A stretch of 64,000 nucleotides of DNA from Candidatus Poribacteria bacterium (lineage in GTDB: Bacteria; Poribacteria; WGA-4E; WGA-3G), in NCBI GenBank assembly GCA_022826805.1, contig JAJDUH010000005.1, positions 47,815 to 111,814 of the forward strand. Direction: 5' to 3'. How positions within the stretch are numbered: position 1 is the first letter of the stretch; each line of letters begins with the position of its first letter. The translations under genes were made by a program, and so were the position numbers. The notes below the pieces were generated by a model. It saw nothing but the letters and a program-made list of their open reading frames with translations. It was not told where the DNA came from and searched no databases. This document shows positions 35,159-43,449 of this stretch, in pieces.

Positions 35159-36373
35159 TTAATTCTCAGGTCGGATATGCCCAAGATGCACAATTGTCAT
35201 ACTCACGAAGTTCAGAAAGAAGGAAACGGCATCGTTTTTGGATTCAATGAGATTATCCGCCGTACGTGCCACTAACGTTTCGTCCATCAACAACGCCACG
35301 GCTTTCTCTATTTCACTTTCAGAGATGCCGGATCGCTTTGATAAATCCGAAACGGATTTCTTACCGTCCACCAACTGTCTTAAAACAGCAACTATGGTAG
35401 GATTTGTGAAGAGGGTCGCGAGATTCACGATGTCAGCATCCGGTGCTTTAGATAGAAAATTATCGACGCTGGTCGTCCAGTATGCGACTCGCGCTTTCAT
35501 ACTGCCCAGAGAAGTTCGGTAACCACCAACATAGCCCCACGAGATCTGACTTTCAGCATCACAAGGAAGTTGACATAATATTTTTAGCGCATCACTTCTT
35601 TCTGGATCATGGAACTTCATGTTATCAGGATGGAAAGCACCTGATTCGGTTGCGAGAGTCCGAATTTCCGCTTGAATATCCGTAATCTGACGTTGTAGTG
35701 CTTTCAGTCTTGCTTCGACCTTGGCTTCATCTCTCGTTTCCTTTGTCATGATGGCTTCTCCTTTCGCCTGCTTTTGAGAGTATTGTCTCCGTTTACTTGT
35801 AAGGTTTAATACCTCTTGGATCATGAATTCATAATTCTTTAGCTGTTGCTTCGCTCGGTGGAGGCGGCTTTTAATGGTATTTTCTGGGACACCTAAAAGT
35901 TCGCCTATTTCTGGAGAGGACATCTCTTCAAAGTAATGAAGTATGATAACCTCGCGGTCATTCTCCTTCAACTTCTCAAGCAGTTTTTCAACGAGGTCGC
36001 GTTGCGCTTCAGTGGTCGTTTTCGCGTGTTCTGCGGCGACGTATTGGGAGTACGCCTCTGTCTCTATTTCTGAGATGTCGGTTTCTTCGAGTGGCTGGGT
36101 CTGTATGCTGTTTTTTCGGATTCGTGCGATGCAGAACCGATTCGCAATCTGATAAAGCCATCGCGTAAACTGTGTGGGATCTTCCAAGGTCTCTAATTTC
36201 TGATAGACTTGGAGGAAGGTCTCCTGCACAATATCTTCAGCAATCTGGAAATCTCCAATTTTTTGCCATGCGAGCGTATGAATCTGTTTCTGGTGTTTTC
36301 TGACCAAGCTTGCAAAGGCGTTCTGATCGCCATCAAGAATACACTGGATTAAGGCAACATCATCGTTTTTCAT
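35159..36373 (-). CDS. ECF sigma factor fused to a C-terminal winged-helix-like domain, copy 2
   Basis: 404 residues; TGGAGATG upstream. Region 2 (DQNAFASLVRKHQKQIHTLA, DFQIAEDIVQETFLQVYQKL), region 4 (LKENDREVIILHYFEEMSSP, LGVPENTIKSRLHRAKQQLK), coiled coil (VEARLKALQRQITDIQAEI) and a C-terminal ArsR-like domain (FTNPTIVAVLRQLVDGKKSV) appear in the same order as in the copy at 29673. Residue-level similarity runs along the whole length. It is the first gene of a leftward series: sigma 2, chimera, permease B, permease A, then sigma 1. A shared candidate promoter lies upstream of both sigma genes. Confidence 0.8.
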   Translation of the reverse strand: MKNDDVALIQCILDGDQNAFASLVRKHQKQIHTLAWQKIGDFQIAEDIVQETFLQVYQKLETLEDPTQFTRWLYQIANRFCIARIRKNSIQTQPLEETDISEIETEAYSQYVAAEHAKTTTEAQRDLVEKLLEKLKENDREVIILHYFEEMSSPEIGELLGVPENTIKSRLHRAKQQLKNYEFMIQEVLNLTSKRRQYSQKQAKGEAIMTKETRDEAKVEARLKALQRQITDIQAEIRTLATESGAFHPDNMKFHDPERSDALKILCQLPCDAESQISWGYVGGYRTSLGSMKARVAYWTTSVDNFLSKAPDADIVNLATLFTNPTIVAVLRQLVDGKKSVSDLSKRSGISESEIEKAVALLMDETLVARTADNLIESKNDAVSFFLNFVSMTIVHLGHIRPEN

Positions 36374-36480
36374 TGGACATCTCCAGAAGGGCTTTTCATC
36401 AAGGGCTATACGACCTACACGTTTCAGGGATAGCCGTGCTTAAAGGGCAGAAGCACTTCTCCATCCCGTCACTATATAAT

Positions 36481-36506
36481 GACGCGAGTTAGGTAGAGAA
36501 AGGTGC
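36481..36506 (-). promoter_or_regulatory. Candidate ECF-type promoter of sigma gene 2
   Basis: On the - strand GCACC (36502-36506, within ATTATGCACCTTT) and CGTC (36481-36484, within CGCGTCATTATATAG) are 17 bases apart, about 108 bases before the start. CGTCACTATATAATGACG (36467-36484) is also a near-perfect palindrome, which could be an operator. Confidence 0.5.
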
Positions 36507-36661
36507 ATAATTCTGAAAAGGGAGTGGATGGCTAAAATTGGCAGGAGGACAATTGACAAGATTAGAACCCCACCAACAGATGCCTGAGCCTCAATCGCGA
36601 TCAGGAGATCGCTTCTATAGCAGAAAGTCCTGTTCAACAATTTGTGTAGTACTATCTTGAT

Positions 36662-38155
36662 TTATTTGACAATTCTGCCATCAATGTATTGTTCGGCGAC
36701 GGTGTGTCCACACAGATTTAACACAGTTGGGAAGACATCAACGGAACGGATGCACTGTTCCGCGATTGGGTAATTCGTCGCGAGCGGGATGTGCAGGTGC
36801 TCGGCAATTAAGGCACCGTGAGTCGCATGATGCTCAGGAACTTCATAACGGGCACGGAGGTCATAACCACTTTCGGCACTCAGAACAAGGTCGCCTGTCC
36901 GTTCGCTCTTGAATATCTGCCATAATTGGACGATTCCATCCGGATGCGGACTGTTATAGGTTTCACGGAGTGCCTCTCGTGGGGACAGATTTTTGTAGTA
37001 AACGCCATATCCGAGCGGGTCTATTCCAGTGAATTGGTAAGAGAAACGTAGCGGGTCTGCACCTTTAAGAGGTGTAAGCACGTTCTGTAGATCTTCACGA
37101 CTTGTATCCTGTGCATGGCAAGAGATTCTCCCCTGTCCAGTTCGATTTTGGACAATGATGTCCCCTGTCTCACTTTGTCCAGCGACGAATCCTAATCCTT
37201 CGAGTTCAGTCAAGGTAGTGATAACCCCTATTTGGTGTAGATGCTCGAAAGGCGTGCGCGCTCCCCAACCGTTTCCTCTTAAAGTGTTTTTGAAATAGAG
37301 ATTTGTCATCCCATTTCCGGACACCATACTGGCGGATACAGCGCCCTGCCGCCAAACCTTTGGGTAATGCAAACACCGCCAACCGGCATCGTCTAAGTGC
37401 TGTGGGACATCAATATGTGTATGTGTGTCCGTCATTCCGTGGTCGCTGGTAATCAGAATGAGCGTCTCTTGAAGGGTATTTGCTTTTTGTAAAATATGGA
37501 TGAGGTGTCCTATGGCGGTATCGATTTCTCGGTACGTCTGCATAACCTGTGGTGATTGGGTGTTCAATTGGTGTGAAAAGGTATCGACTGCCGGGAAAAG
37601 GCACATGATGAATTTATCGCCTGTTTCAGCAGCTTTGTATAATTGTTGGGTGGCAATCTGGTTGACGAATCGCCAACGATGCGAGAAATGGGCATAAGTA
37701 TAGACGAAGGGTTTAATCCAGCGTGTACGGTTTTTGGCAGGCGGGCAGCCGCGGGTGAGTAGGTTATAGATGTTACTTACAGGTGAGAAAAAGTTGAAAA
37801 GTGTTGGAAAACCTGTGGGTAGATCGGCTTCGAAACGCAGCCCGTCAATTCCCATATAACTGCAGACACCGGGACGTTTGAAGCGGTGTGGGGGATGGAA
37901 ATCCGATTTGGACAACCACCGGATACCCGGGATGTTTGCTGTGCCGGGATACAACCCCATGAAAAACGGGATAAAGGCAGGCCCGGTTGTTGAGGGAAAG
38001 ACGGAGACGGCTTTGTTCAGGCTGCCACGGTCTACGACGTGTTTCTTGATGTTCGGCAGGTCACCGTTTTCGAGCAATCCTTTGAAGATTGCGTAGGGTG
38101 CTCCATCTATTATAATAAAAATGAAGCGTTTGAAGCGCGAATCAGTTGCTTCCAT
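36662..38155 (-). CDS. Alkaline-phosphatase-superfamily phosphodiesterase / nucleotide pyrophosphatase-like
   Basis: 497 residues; GGGGAAG upstream. The superfamily's metal and nucleophile motifs are present: FIIIDGAPYAIF (Asp), SVFPSTTGPAFIPFFMGLYP (Thr nucleophile in STTGPA), FPAVDTFSHQL (Asp...His) and LILITSDHGMTDTHTHIDVP (Asp-His, His). No signal peptide is seen. The closest general group is type I phosphodiesterase/nucleotide pyrophosphatase; a phospholipid or phosphonate role is also possible. Only palindromic and AT-rich DNA separates it from the sigma gene. Confidence 0.75.
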   Translation of the reverse strand: MEATDSRFKRFIFIIIDGAPYAIFKGLLENGDLPNIKKHVVDRGSLNKAVSVFPSTTGPAFIPFFMGLYPGTANIPGIRWLSKSDFHPPHRFKRPGVCSYMGIDGLRFEADLPTGFPTLFNFFSPVSNIYNLLTRGCPPAKNRTRWIKPFVYTYAHFSHRWRFVNQIATQQLYKAAETGDKFIMCLFPAVDTFSHQLNTQSPQVMQTYREIDTAIGHLIHILQKANTLQETLILITSDHGMTDTHTHIDVPQHLDDAGWRCLHYPKVWRQGAVSASMVSGNGMTNLYFKNTLRGNGWGARTPFEHLHQIGVITTLTELEGLGFVAGQSETGDIIVQNRTGQGRISCHAQDTSREDLQNVLTPLKGADPLRFSYQFTGIDPLGYGVYYKNLSPREALRETYNSPHPDGIVQLWQIFKSERTGDLVLSAESGYDLRARYEVPEHHATHGALIAEHLHIPLATNYPIAEQCIRSVDVFPTVLNLCGHTVAEQYIDGRIVK

Positions 38156-38246
38156 CGATCTTCCCCAAATATGTAGATGTTTATCAATAGGCGCGGTCTA
38201 TAACTCTGCTAAGGCATCAATCGTCAAACTGGTAGAAAAGTATGTT

Positions 38247-38492
38247 CTATGCATTCTTTTGTTGAGTGTAGGTTTCCCATAGGCCTTTTGGATTCTCAAC
38301 AGAGAGACCGACGTTACCGCATTCGCCACAGACGGTTGCTCTCAATGCCTCTTTGTGAGCCTTCTTAAAAATCATGGCATTGGGGTGCCTCTCTACTTCA
38401 ACTTCTAAGTCTTCTGCTGTGTAGCGGTCTCGAATCCGCAAATTGGGCATAACTTTCTCGGATCCGCACCTACCACATTTCATCGCAGACAT
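38247..38492 (-). CDS. Small zinc-ribbon protein
   Basis: 81 residues; ACGGAGG upstream of the ATG. Two Cys pairs (MKCGRCGSEK at the start and ATVCGECGNVGL at about residues 53-57) are spaced as in a zinc ribbon with a central helix-strand insertion (YTAEDLEVEVERHPNAMIFK). The role is unknown; it may bind nucleic acid or a protein partner. It stands alone, leftward. Confidence 0.7.
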   Translation of the reverse strand: MSAMKCGRCGSEKVMPNLRIRDRYTAEDLEVEVERHPNAMIFKKAHKEALRATVCGECGNVGLSVENPKGLWETYTQQKNA

Positions 38493-38670
38493 CTGGCTGT
38501 ACCTCCGTATTTTAATATTTCATGCTTATACAAACTATTATATCTTAAATTGTGAGCGATGTCAATCTTGCTAATCGGGATAAGTGTGTAAATATTACAG
38601 TCTACGCTGCGAAATTCCTACGAAGAATAACCGCCCTCAATTAAAATGGGTTTGATGTAAGAATATGGAT

Positions 38671-38906
38671 GTAGGTTGGGTTGAACGGGAAAGAATGAGA
38701 TGCTATTCAATCTAAAGATGCCCAGTTTTCCTATGGGAACTCTTATGCAGAGTTTCGATAGTGAAACCCAACATTCTACCAAACGGAAGGTGGATACCGA
38801 AATGTTGGGTTTCGCTTGGCTTTCAGGGCGTTCAAGGACCTGGAGGATCCGAAGTTTCCGCCTCAAGTGCATTTAGTGCTTCATATTCCGCTCAACCCAA
38901 CCTACG
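38671..38906. repeat. Nested inverted-repeat element (GTAGGTTGGGTTGA family), copy 2
   Basis: Outer arms GTAGGTTGGGTTGA (38671-38684) and TCAACCCAACCTAC (38892-38905). Inner arms AAACCCAACATT (38764-38775) and AATGTTGGGTTT (38801-38812) are perfect complements. Length 236 bases against 232 in copy 1. It occupies most of the 540-base gap between the zinc-ribbon and RHH genes, and no gene lies within it. Confidence 0.75.
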
Positions 38907-38952
38907 CGTTAGAAGAATCTAACTGACAACCCACAATTCAAAAAATTTAATT

Positions 38953-38982
38953 TGACAAACTAATATATAATGACGTATAATA
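38953..38982 (+). promoter_or_regulatory. Sigma-70 promoter of the RHH gene
   Basis: TTGACA (38953-38958) and TATAAT (38977-38982) are perfect consensus hexamers with an 18-base spacer, 51 bases before the RHH start codon. Confidence 0.7.
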
Positions 38983-38996
38983 ATTACATGTAATTA
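38983..38996. promoter_or_regulatory. Candidate RHH operator AATTACATGTAATT
   Basis: A perfect 14-base palindrome directly after the -10 hexamer, covering the expected transcription start of the RHH gene. The position is ideal for autorepression. Confidence 0.55.
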
Positions 38997-39033
38997 AGTT
39001 ATGTGTATTTAATCAAACAGAGGAGATTGGAAA

Positions 39034-39378
39034 ATGTCAGAATTTGAAGCGAAACACGGCAGAAATAGGCACCGTGAAAGACAAAGAAAAAACAGGCATG
39101 GAAAAGATGAACGGAAGCGGGATAATGTTGTAATGGTCAGGGTTAACGAGGATAATCTCAGTCGAATAGACGAGCTTGTAGAGACTGGACAGTTTAACAG
39201 TCGTTCTGAAGCGACAGCGTTCCTTATTAGTGAAGGTATCAAGTCTAAACGAAAGATGTTCAGGAAGATGGCGGAAAAGGTTTCTCAAATCCAAGACTTA
39301 AGAGCTGAACTGGAAGCAATGATTGCTGAGGACACGAGATCGTCCGAATCGGTTGAGCAGAAAGGAAAAAGTCAATGA
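39034..39378 (+). CDS. Ribbon-helix-helix (CopG-like) DNA-binding protein
   Basis: 114 residues; GAGGAGA 9-10 bases upstream. Residues 1-30 are highly basic (EAKHGRNRHRERQRKNRHGK). The RHH fold follows (VVMVRVNEDNLSRIDELVE, then GQFNSRSEATAFLISEGIK), with the usual strand, helix, turn, helix order. A C-terminal helical tail (IQDLRAELEAMIAEDT) may aid oligomerization. The extra basic arm is unusual and could contact DNA outside the operator. Its gene starts just after a consensus promoter overlapped by a palindrome and ends by overlapping the esterase gene (ATGA), so it probably represses its own two-gene operon. Confidence 0.75.
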   Translation: MSEFEAKHGRNRHRERQRKNRHGKDERKRDNVVMVRVNEDNLSRIDELVETGQFNSRSEATAFLISEGIKSKRKMFRKMAEKVSQIQDLRAELEAMIAEDTRSSESVEQKGKSQ

Positions 39379-40265
39379 TGCGAATTGTGGTTGCATTTGT
39401 GTTAGTTCTGTTTGGTCTTGCTGTGACTCTGGTGTTGGCACAGCGTCGGGGTCCAAAGGTACCCGAGGGTGTAACGGTACATCGGGACATTGCTTATGTT
39501 ACGGACGGACACGAACGCCAGAAATTAGATCTCTACGTCCCGGACGAAGGAGAGAACCTACCGCTCATTATCTGGGTGCATGGGGGTGCATGGCGCGGTG
39601 GCAGCAAAGCGCATTATGCCCCGATGGAATATCTTAAATCAGGCTATGCCGGTGCGAGTATCAGCTACCGCTTGAGCCAACACGCTATCTTTCCTGCCCA
39701 AATTGAGGATGTAAAAGCTGCTGTTCGTTGGCTTCGCGCGAATGCGGAAACCTACCGCTTTGACCCAGATCGCTTTGCGGCGTGGGGCGCATCCGCCGGT
39801 GGACATTTGGTTGCTATGCTCGGCACGGCAGGCGACATAGAGGAATTTGAGGTTGGAGAGAACTTGGAAGTGTCCAGTCGAGTGCAAGCCGTCGTCGATT
39901 ACTTCGGTCCCACAGATTTCATTCAGATGGACGCTTATCGTCTGCCAGACGGACTGGTTCATGACGCACCTGATTCCCCGGAGTCTCAATTAGTAGGCGG
40001 ACCTATTCAGGAATATAAAGACCGCGTGGCGAGAGCGAACCCTATCACCTATGTCTCTAAAGATGATCCGCCTATTCTAATCATCCATGGAGACCAGGAT
40101 AAACTTGTCCCGTACCAACAGAGTGTGTTGTTAAAGGACGCGCTGGAGAAAGTGGGTGTTCCAGTTACACTCTACAATGTAGTTGGAGAAGGGCACGGGG
40201 GCTTCAAAGATCCGAAAGTTCCAGAATTAACGAAGGCATTCCTTGAAAAACATTTGAAACCATAG
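39375..40265 (+). CDS. Exported alpha/beta hydrolase (BD-FAE/esterase-like)
   Basis: 296 residues, starting at the ATG that overlaps the RHH stop (an ATG one codon later is equivalent). N-terminal helix VVAFVLVLFGLAVTLVLA, possibly a signal peptide or anchor. Catalytic elements: oxyanion HGGAWRGGS, nucleophile Ser in AWGASAGGHLV, Asp in IIHGDQDKLVP and His in GEGHGGFKDP. This is the carbohydrate-esterase/BD-FAE-like pattern. It is translationally coupled to the RHH gene, which is therefore its likely regulator. Confidence 0.8.
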   Translation: MMRIVVAFVLVLFGLAVTLVLAQRRGPKVPEGVTVHRDIAYVTDGHERQKLDLYVPDEGENLPLIIWVHGGAWRGGSKAHYAPMEYLKSGYAGASISYRLSQHAIFPAQIEDVKAAVRWLRANAETYRFDPDRFAAWGASAGGHLVAMLGTAGDIEEFEVGENLEVSSRVQAVVDYFGPTDFIQMDAYRLPDGLVHDAPDSPESQLVGGPIQEYKDRVARANPITYVSKDDPPILIIHGDQDKLVPYQQSVLLKDALEKVGVPVTLYNVVGEGHGGFKDPKVPELTKAFLEKHLKP

Positions 40266-40350
40266 CGTAACCGTCGACTTCTACTGACCGATTTGTTCGT
40301 CTTCAAAACCGCATAAACAGGTCTTAGTAAGTGCCAACAGCGGAGAATAT

Positions 40351-41739
40351 ATGAGAACGTCCAAGTATGACTTGACGCGTGGGAGCATTTCAAAAGCCTT
40401 GTTTCGATTGGCTATACCCACATTCGTCAGTCAACTGCTTCAAGACCTGTTTTATGTAGTCGATATGATTTTCGTCGGTCGGCTGGGACCCGCAGCCCTT
40501 GTCGCTGTCGCGGTAAGTGGGAATCTACTACGGCTCGTGAGCATTCTGGCATACGGTATCTCAACCGGGACAATTATTCTCGTATCTCAGTTTATCGGTG
40601 CTCGGAAGCGTGTGGAGAGCGAGAGCGTTGCGATGCAAGCCTTAATGCTTAATGTGGTATGTGCCTTGGGCATTGGGTGTTTAGGCTATCCGTTAGCTGA
40701 ATTTGGATTGTGGTTAATGGGAGTCGAGCCTGAGGTAATTCCGTTCGGTGTGCCCTACCTTCGTGTGATACTACTTGGTGCGGTAACGATGTTTCTCTCT
40801 CGCACCCTCACCGCTATATTCCGCGGCGCCGGGGATGCGGTGACGCCAATGACGGTCCTAATCTTTTCGTCGATTGTTAACATCGTATTAGACCCCTTGT
40901 TAATCTTTGGGATGTGGGGCTTTCCGCGACTCGGCGTGGTTGGTTCGGCGTATGCGACACTAATTGGTCAAGGTTTCGGCGTCGCTATACTCCTGTACCT
41001 CTGTTTTAGAGGACACGGTGTCGTTTCTCTGCGTCGTGTTGAGCGTCGTCCAAACCTTTCGATGTGGGGTCAAATCATGCGCTTGGGGATTTTTAGTGCT
41101 ATGCAGGCGTTGCTGCGTCACGGTTCCCGTGTGTTATTTATTCGAGTCGTCGCTATCTTTGGCACCGATCCCGTTGCTGCCTACGCTATCTGTATGCGGT
41201 TGCGTATTCTTGTTATGCATTTTGGGACTGCCTTTTCAAACGCCGTAGCACCAATGGTGGGGCAAAATATTGGGGCAAATCGTATTCATCGCGCCGAAAA
41301 ATCGGCTCAGTTAGGTAGCATCTTAGCGGCAGTCATTGTCACGTTCATCGGCATTTTCCTGTTCTCAATTCCTCAGTTCTTCATCGGCTGGTTTACGAAC
41401 GAACCTGAAGTCATAGAAATTGGCAATGTATATTTGCGTTTTCTCGCTGCGACATTTGCGTTCATGGTTGTCTCCAGTGTTTTGGGGCGTGCGCTCAACG
41501 GGGCTGGAGATACGGTGTCTCCGATGACGATTACAGGGGTATCGCAATTTGGGGTCGGGTTAGTGTTGGTGGTTCTTCTCTCCCAGTTGATAGGGCTGAC
41601 GGGGATTTGGTGGGGGATTGCTGTATCAAACGTTGTACAGTGCCTTCTTTTAGGATACTGGTTCAGACGCGGTGGCTGGAAAATACAAAAACGAGGTGTT
41701 GTCCGACGGGCGGGAGTTCAGCAACCTACAGGGAAATAA
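40351..41739 (+). CDS. MATE-family multidrug/organic cation exporter
   Basis: 462 residues with about 12 helices in two homologous halves; CGGAGAA upstream of the ATG. Family signatures include LFRLAIPTFVSQLLQDLFYV near the start, AALVAVAVSGNLLR, LTAIFRGAGDAVTPMTVLIF and its counterpart VLGRALNGAGDTVSPMTITG in the second half, and AVAPMVGQNIGANR. A Na+ or H+ antiporter for drugs or organic cations is expected; the substrate is unknown. It lies 85 bases after the esterase gene, on the same strand. Confidence 0.85.
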   Translation: MRTSKYDLTRGSISKALFRLAIPTFVSQLLQDLFYVVDMIFVGRLGPAALVAVAVSGNLLRLVSILAYGISTGTIILVSQFIGARKRVESESVAMQALMLNVVCALGIGCLGYPLAEFGLWLMGVEPEVIPFGVPYLRVILLGAVTMFLSRTLTAIFRGAGDAVTPMTVLIFSSIVNIVLDPLLIFGMWGFPRLGVVGSAYATLIGQGFGVAILLYLCFRGHGVVSLRRVERRPNLSMWGQIMRLGIFSAMQALLRHGSRVLFIRVVAIFGTDPVAAYAICMRLRILVMHFGTAFSNAVAPMVGQNIGANRIHRAEKSAQLGSILAAVIVTFIGIFLFSIPQFFIGWFTNEPEVIEIGNVYLRFLAATFAFMVVSSVLGRALNGAGDTVSPMTITGVSQFGVGLVLVVLLSQLIGLTGIWWGIAVSNVVQCLLLGYWFRRGGWKIQKRGVVRRAGVQQPTGK

Positions 41740-41759
41740 ACGGGTGTTGTGAAGTTTTT

Positions 41760-43448
41760 TTAGTCAGAACCTTCCGTGATGGTGATGATCTGGTTCGGCG
41801 TGACATCTCGAATAATGTCCACAATACCGCTGGGCCATTTCGCTTCGATGCGGTCGATACGTTTGTGTGCGCCAATTCCAAAGTGGAGGCGTAGGTCGTT
41901 TTGGGAGAGGTAGCCGGATCCACTCCGCACCTCGTCAATTTGGATCAAATCGCCCGCTTGAATTTTTATCCGGGTGCCGATGCCTGCTCTATTGCTCCGC
42001 GTCCCAACCGTACGAATTAGAATCCAATTTCCCTGATTTTCACCGTCGTTCCGAAGGAGTTCGGCGGCATCATTGGCGTTGGAAATCAGCACGTCTAAGT
42101 CGCCGTCATTATCGTAATCTCCTGTGGCAATACCACGACTCACCCGACGCGACTGTAACCCACTTCCGGCTTTCATTGATTCATTGACGAAGCGTCCCTG
42201 TCCGTCGTTAATCAACAGGTGATTGTGTTGCGGATAGGTCGTTGTATCGTCGTATTTTTCGACTGTATCTTGGAGATGACCGTTGGCGATTAGCAAATCT
42301 TTGTCCCCATCGTTGTCCACGTCGAAAAAATCGACCCCCCAGCCAACATAAGGCAGACTCTCAGCCATACCCGCCGCGAACGATAGGTCAGTGAAAAAGT
42401 CGCCGTTATCGTTGCGATAGAGGGCATTGGTTTGTTGTTGATAGTTGATTGCGATGAGGTCTAAGAGTCCGTCGTTGTCATAATCCCCGAAATCGATCCC
42501 CATTGTTCCTTGTACGTCTCCGTTTTCGTCAGCCTCCACCCCTGCCATCCAACCGACGTTTGTAAATGTACCATCGCCCTTGTTTTGATAGAGGAAATTC
42601 TCTCCGGCATCGTTGCCGATGTAACAATCTGAATCTCCGTCGTTGTCATAATCTCCGAACACGATGCCCATCCCTTTTCCATCTTCGTTGTATACCCCAG
42701 TGCTGGTGGTGACATCGGTGAATGTACCGTCGCCGTTGTTGCGATATAGGGTGTCCGGTACACCGTCAAAACTTTCCGGTGGGCAGTAGGTCGCCACGCC
42801 TTTTTGTGTACAGTTGGTGTGGGTCTCAAAGTGGAAGTCAATGTAGTTAGTAACGTACAGATCAACGAAGCCGTCGTTATCGTAATCGGCGAAGGCGCAG
42901 CCAAGACTCCAACGGTTATCTCCAACCCCGGTGTGCTGCGTGACATCAGTGAAAGTGCCGTCCCCGTTGTTTCGGTAAAGCACATTCGCACCAAAATTCG
43001 TCACATATAGGTCCAGACAGCCATCGTTATCATAGTCCGCGACAGCACAACCCGCACCATAGCCGGTATCTCCAACGCCTGCCTGTTCTGTGACGTCGGT
43101 AAAAGTGCCCTCTCCGTTGTTGCGATAAAGGCGATTGGTTGGCGGAATGGAGGAACTAAAACCGGGTAAATCTGCGCTGTTAACAAAATATATATCGGTT
43201 AGACCGTCCCCATCATAGTCAAAGAAGGCAACACCCGATCCAACCGTTTCCAGAAAGTACCGCTGACCGCTTCTGCCATCGACATGACGGAACTGGAGAC
43301 CTGCCGCCGCTGTGACAGCGGTAAATGAAATTTTATCTTTACCATCCGCCGAGCAGAATGTAGCAATTAAAGAGGTTATGAGAAATAGACAGATCGCGAA
43401 TCGCATAATAGTTGTCAGTTTATAGATAACCGTTAAAGCCTTTCCCAA
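41760..43448 (-). CDS. CRTAC1-like secreted FG-GAP protein with UnbV/ASPIC domain
   Basis: Up to 562 residues from TTG 43448, one base after the TPR gene's stop. The ATG at 43404-43406 (548 residues) instead opens directly on a signal peptide (MRFAICLFLITSLIATFCSA) and may be the true start. At least six FG-GAP loops are seen (FFDYDGDGLTDIYFV, DYDNDGCLDLYVTN, DYDNDGDSDCYIGN, DYDNDGLLDLIAIN, DVDNDGDKDLLIAN, DYDNDGDLDVLISN), forming a propeller. The C-terminus (from about 480) is the ASPIC/UnbV domain (TRSNRAGIGTRIKI, GSGYLSQNDLRLHFGIGAHK). Almost certainly co-transcribed with the TPR gene, a pairing seen often. Confidence 0.8.
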   Translation of the reverse strand: MGKALTVIYKLTTIMRFAICLFLITSLIATFCSADGKDKISFTAVTAAAGLQFRHVDGRSGQRYFLETVGSGVAFFDYDGDGLTDIYFVNSADLPGFSSSIPPTNRLYRNNGEGTFTDVTEQAGVGDTGYGAGCAVADYDNDGCLDLYVTNFGANVLYRNNGDGTFTDVTQHTGVGDNRWSLGCAFADYDNDGFVDLYVTNYIDFHFETHTNCTQKGVATYCPPESFDGVPDTLYRNNGDGTFTDVTTSTGVYNEDGKGMGIVFGDYDNDGDSDCYIGNDAGENFLYQNKGDGTFTNVGWMAGVEADENGDVQGTMGIDFGDYDNDGLLDLIAINYQQQTNALYRNDNGDFFTDLSFAAGMAESLPYVGWGVDFFDVDNDGDKDLLIANGHLQDTVEKYDDTTTYPQHNHLLINDGQGRFVNESMKAGSGLQSRRVSRGIATGDYDNDGDLDVLISNANDAAELLRNDGENQGNWILIRTVGTRSNRAGIGTRIKIQAGDLIQIDEVRSGSGYLSQNDLRLHFGIGAHKRIDRIEAKWPSGIVDIIRDVTPNQIITITEGSD

Positions 43449-43449
43449 A

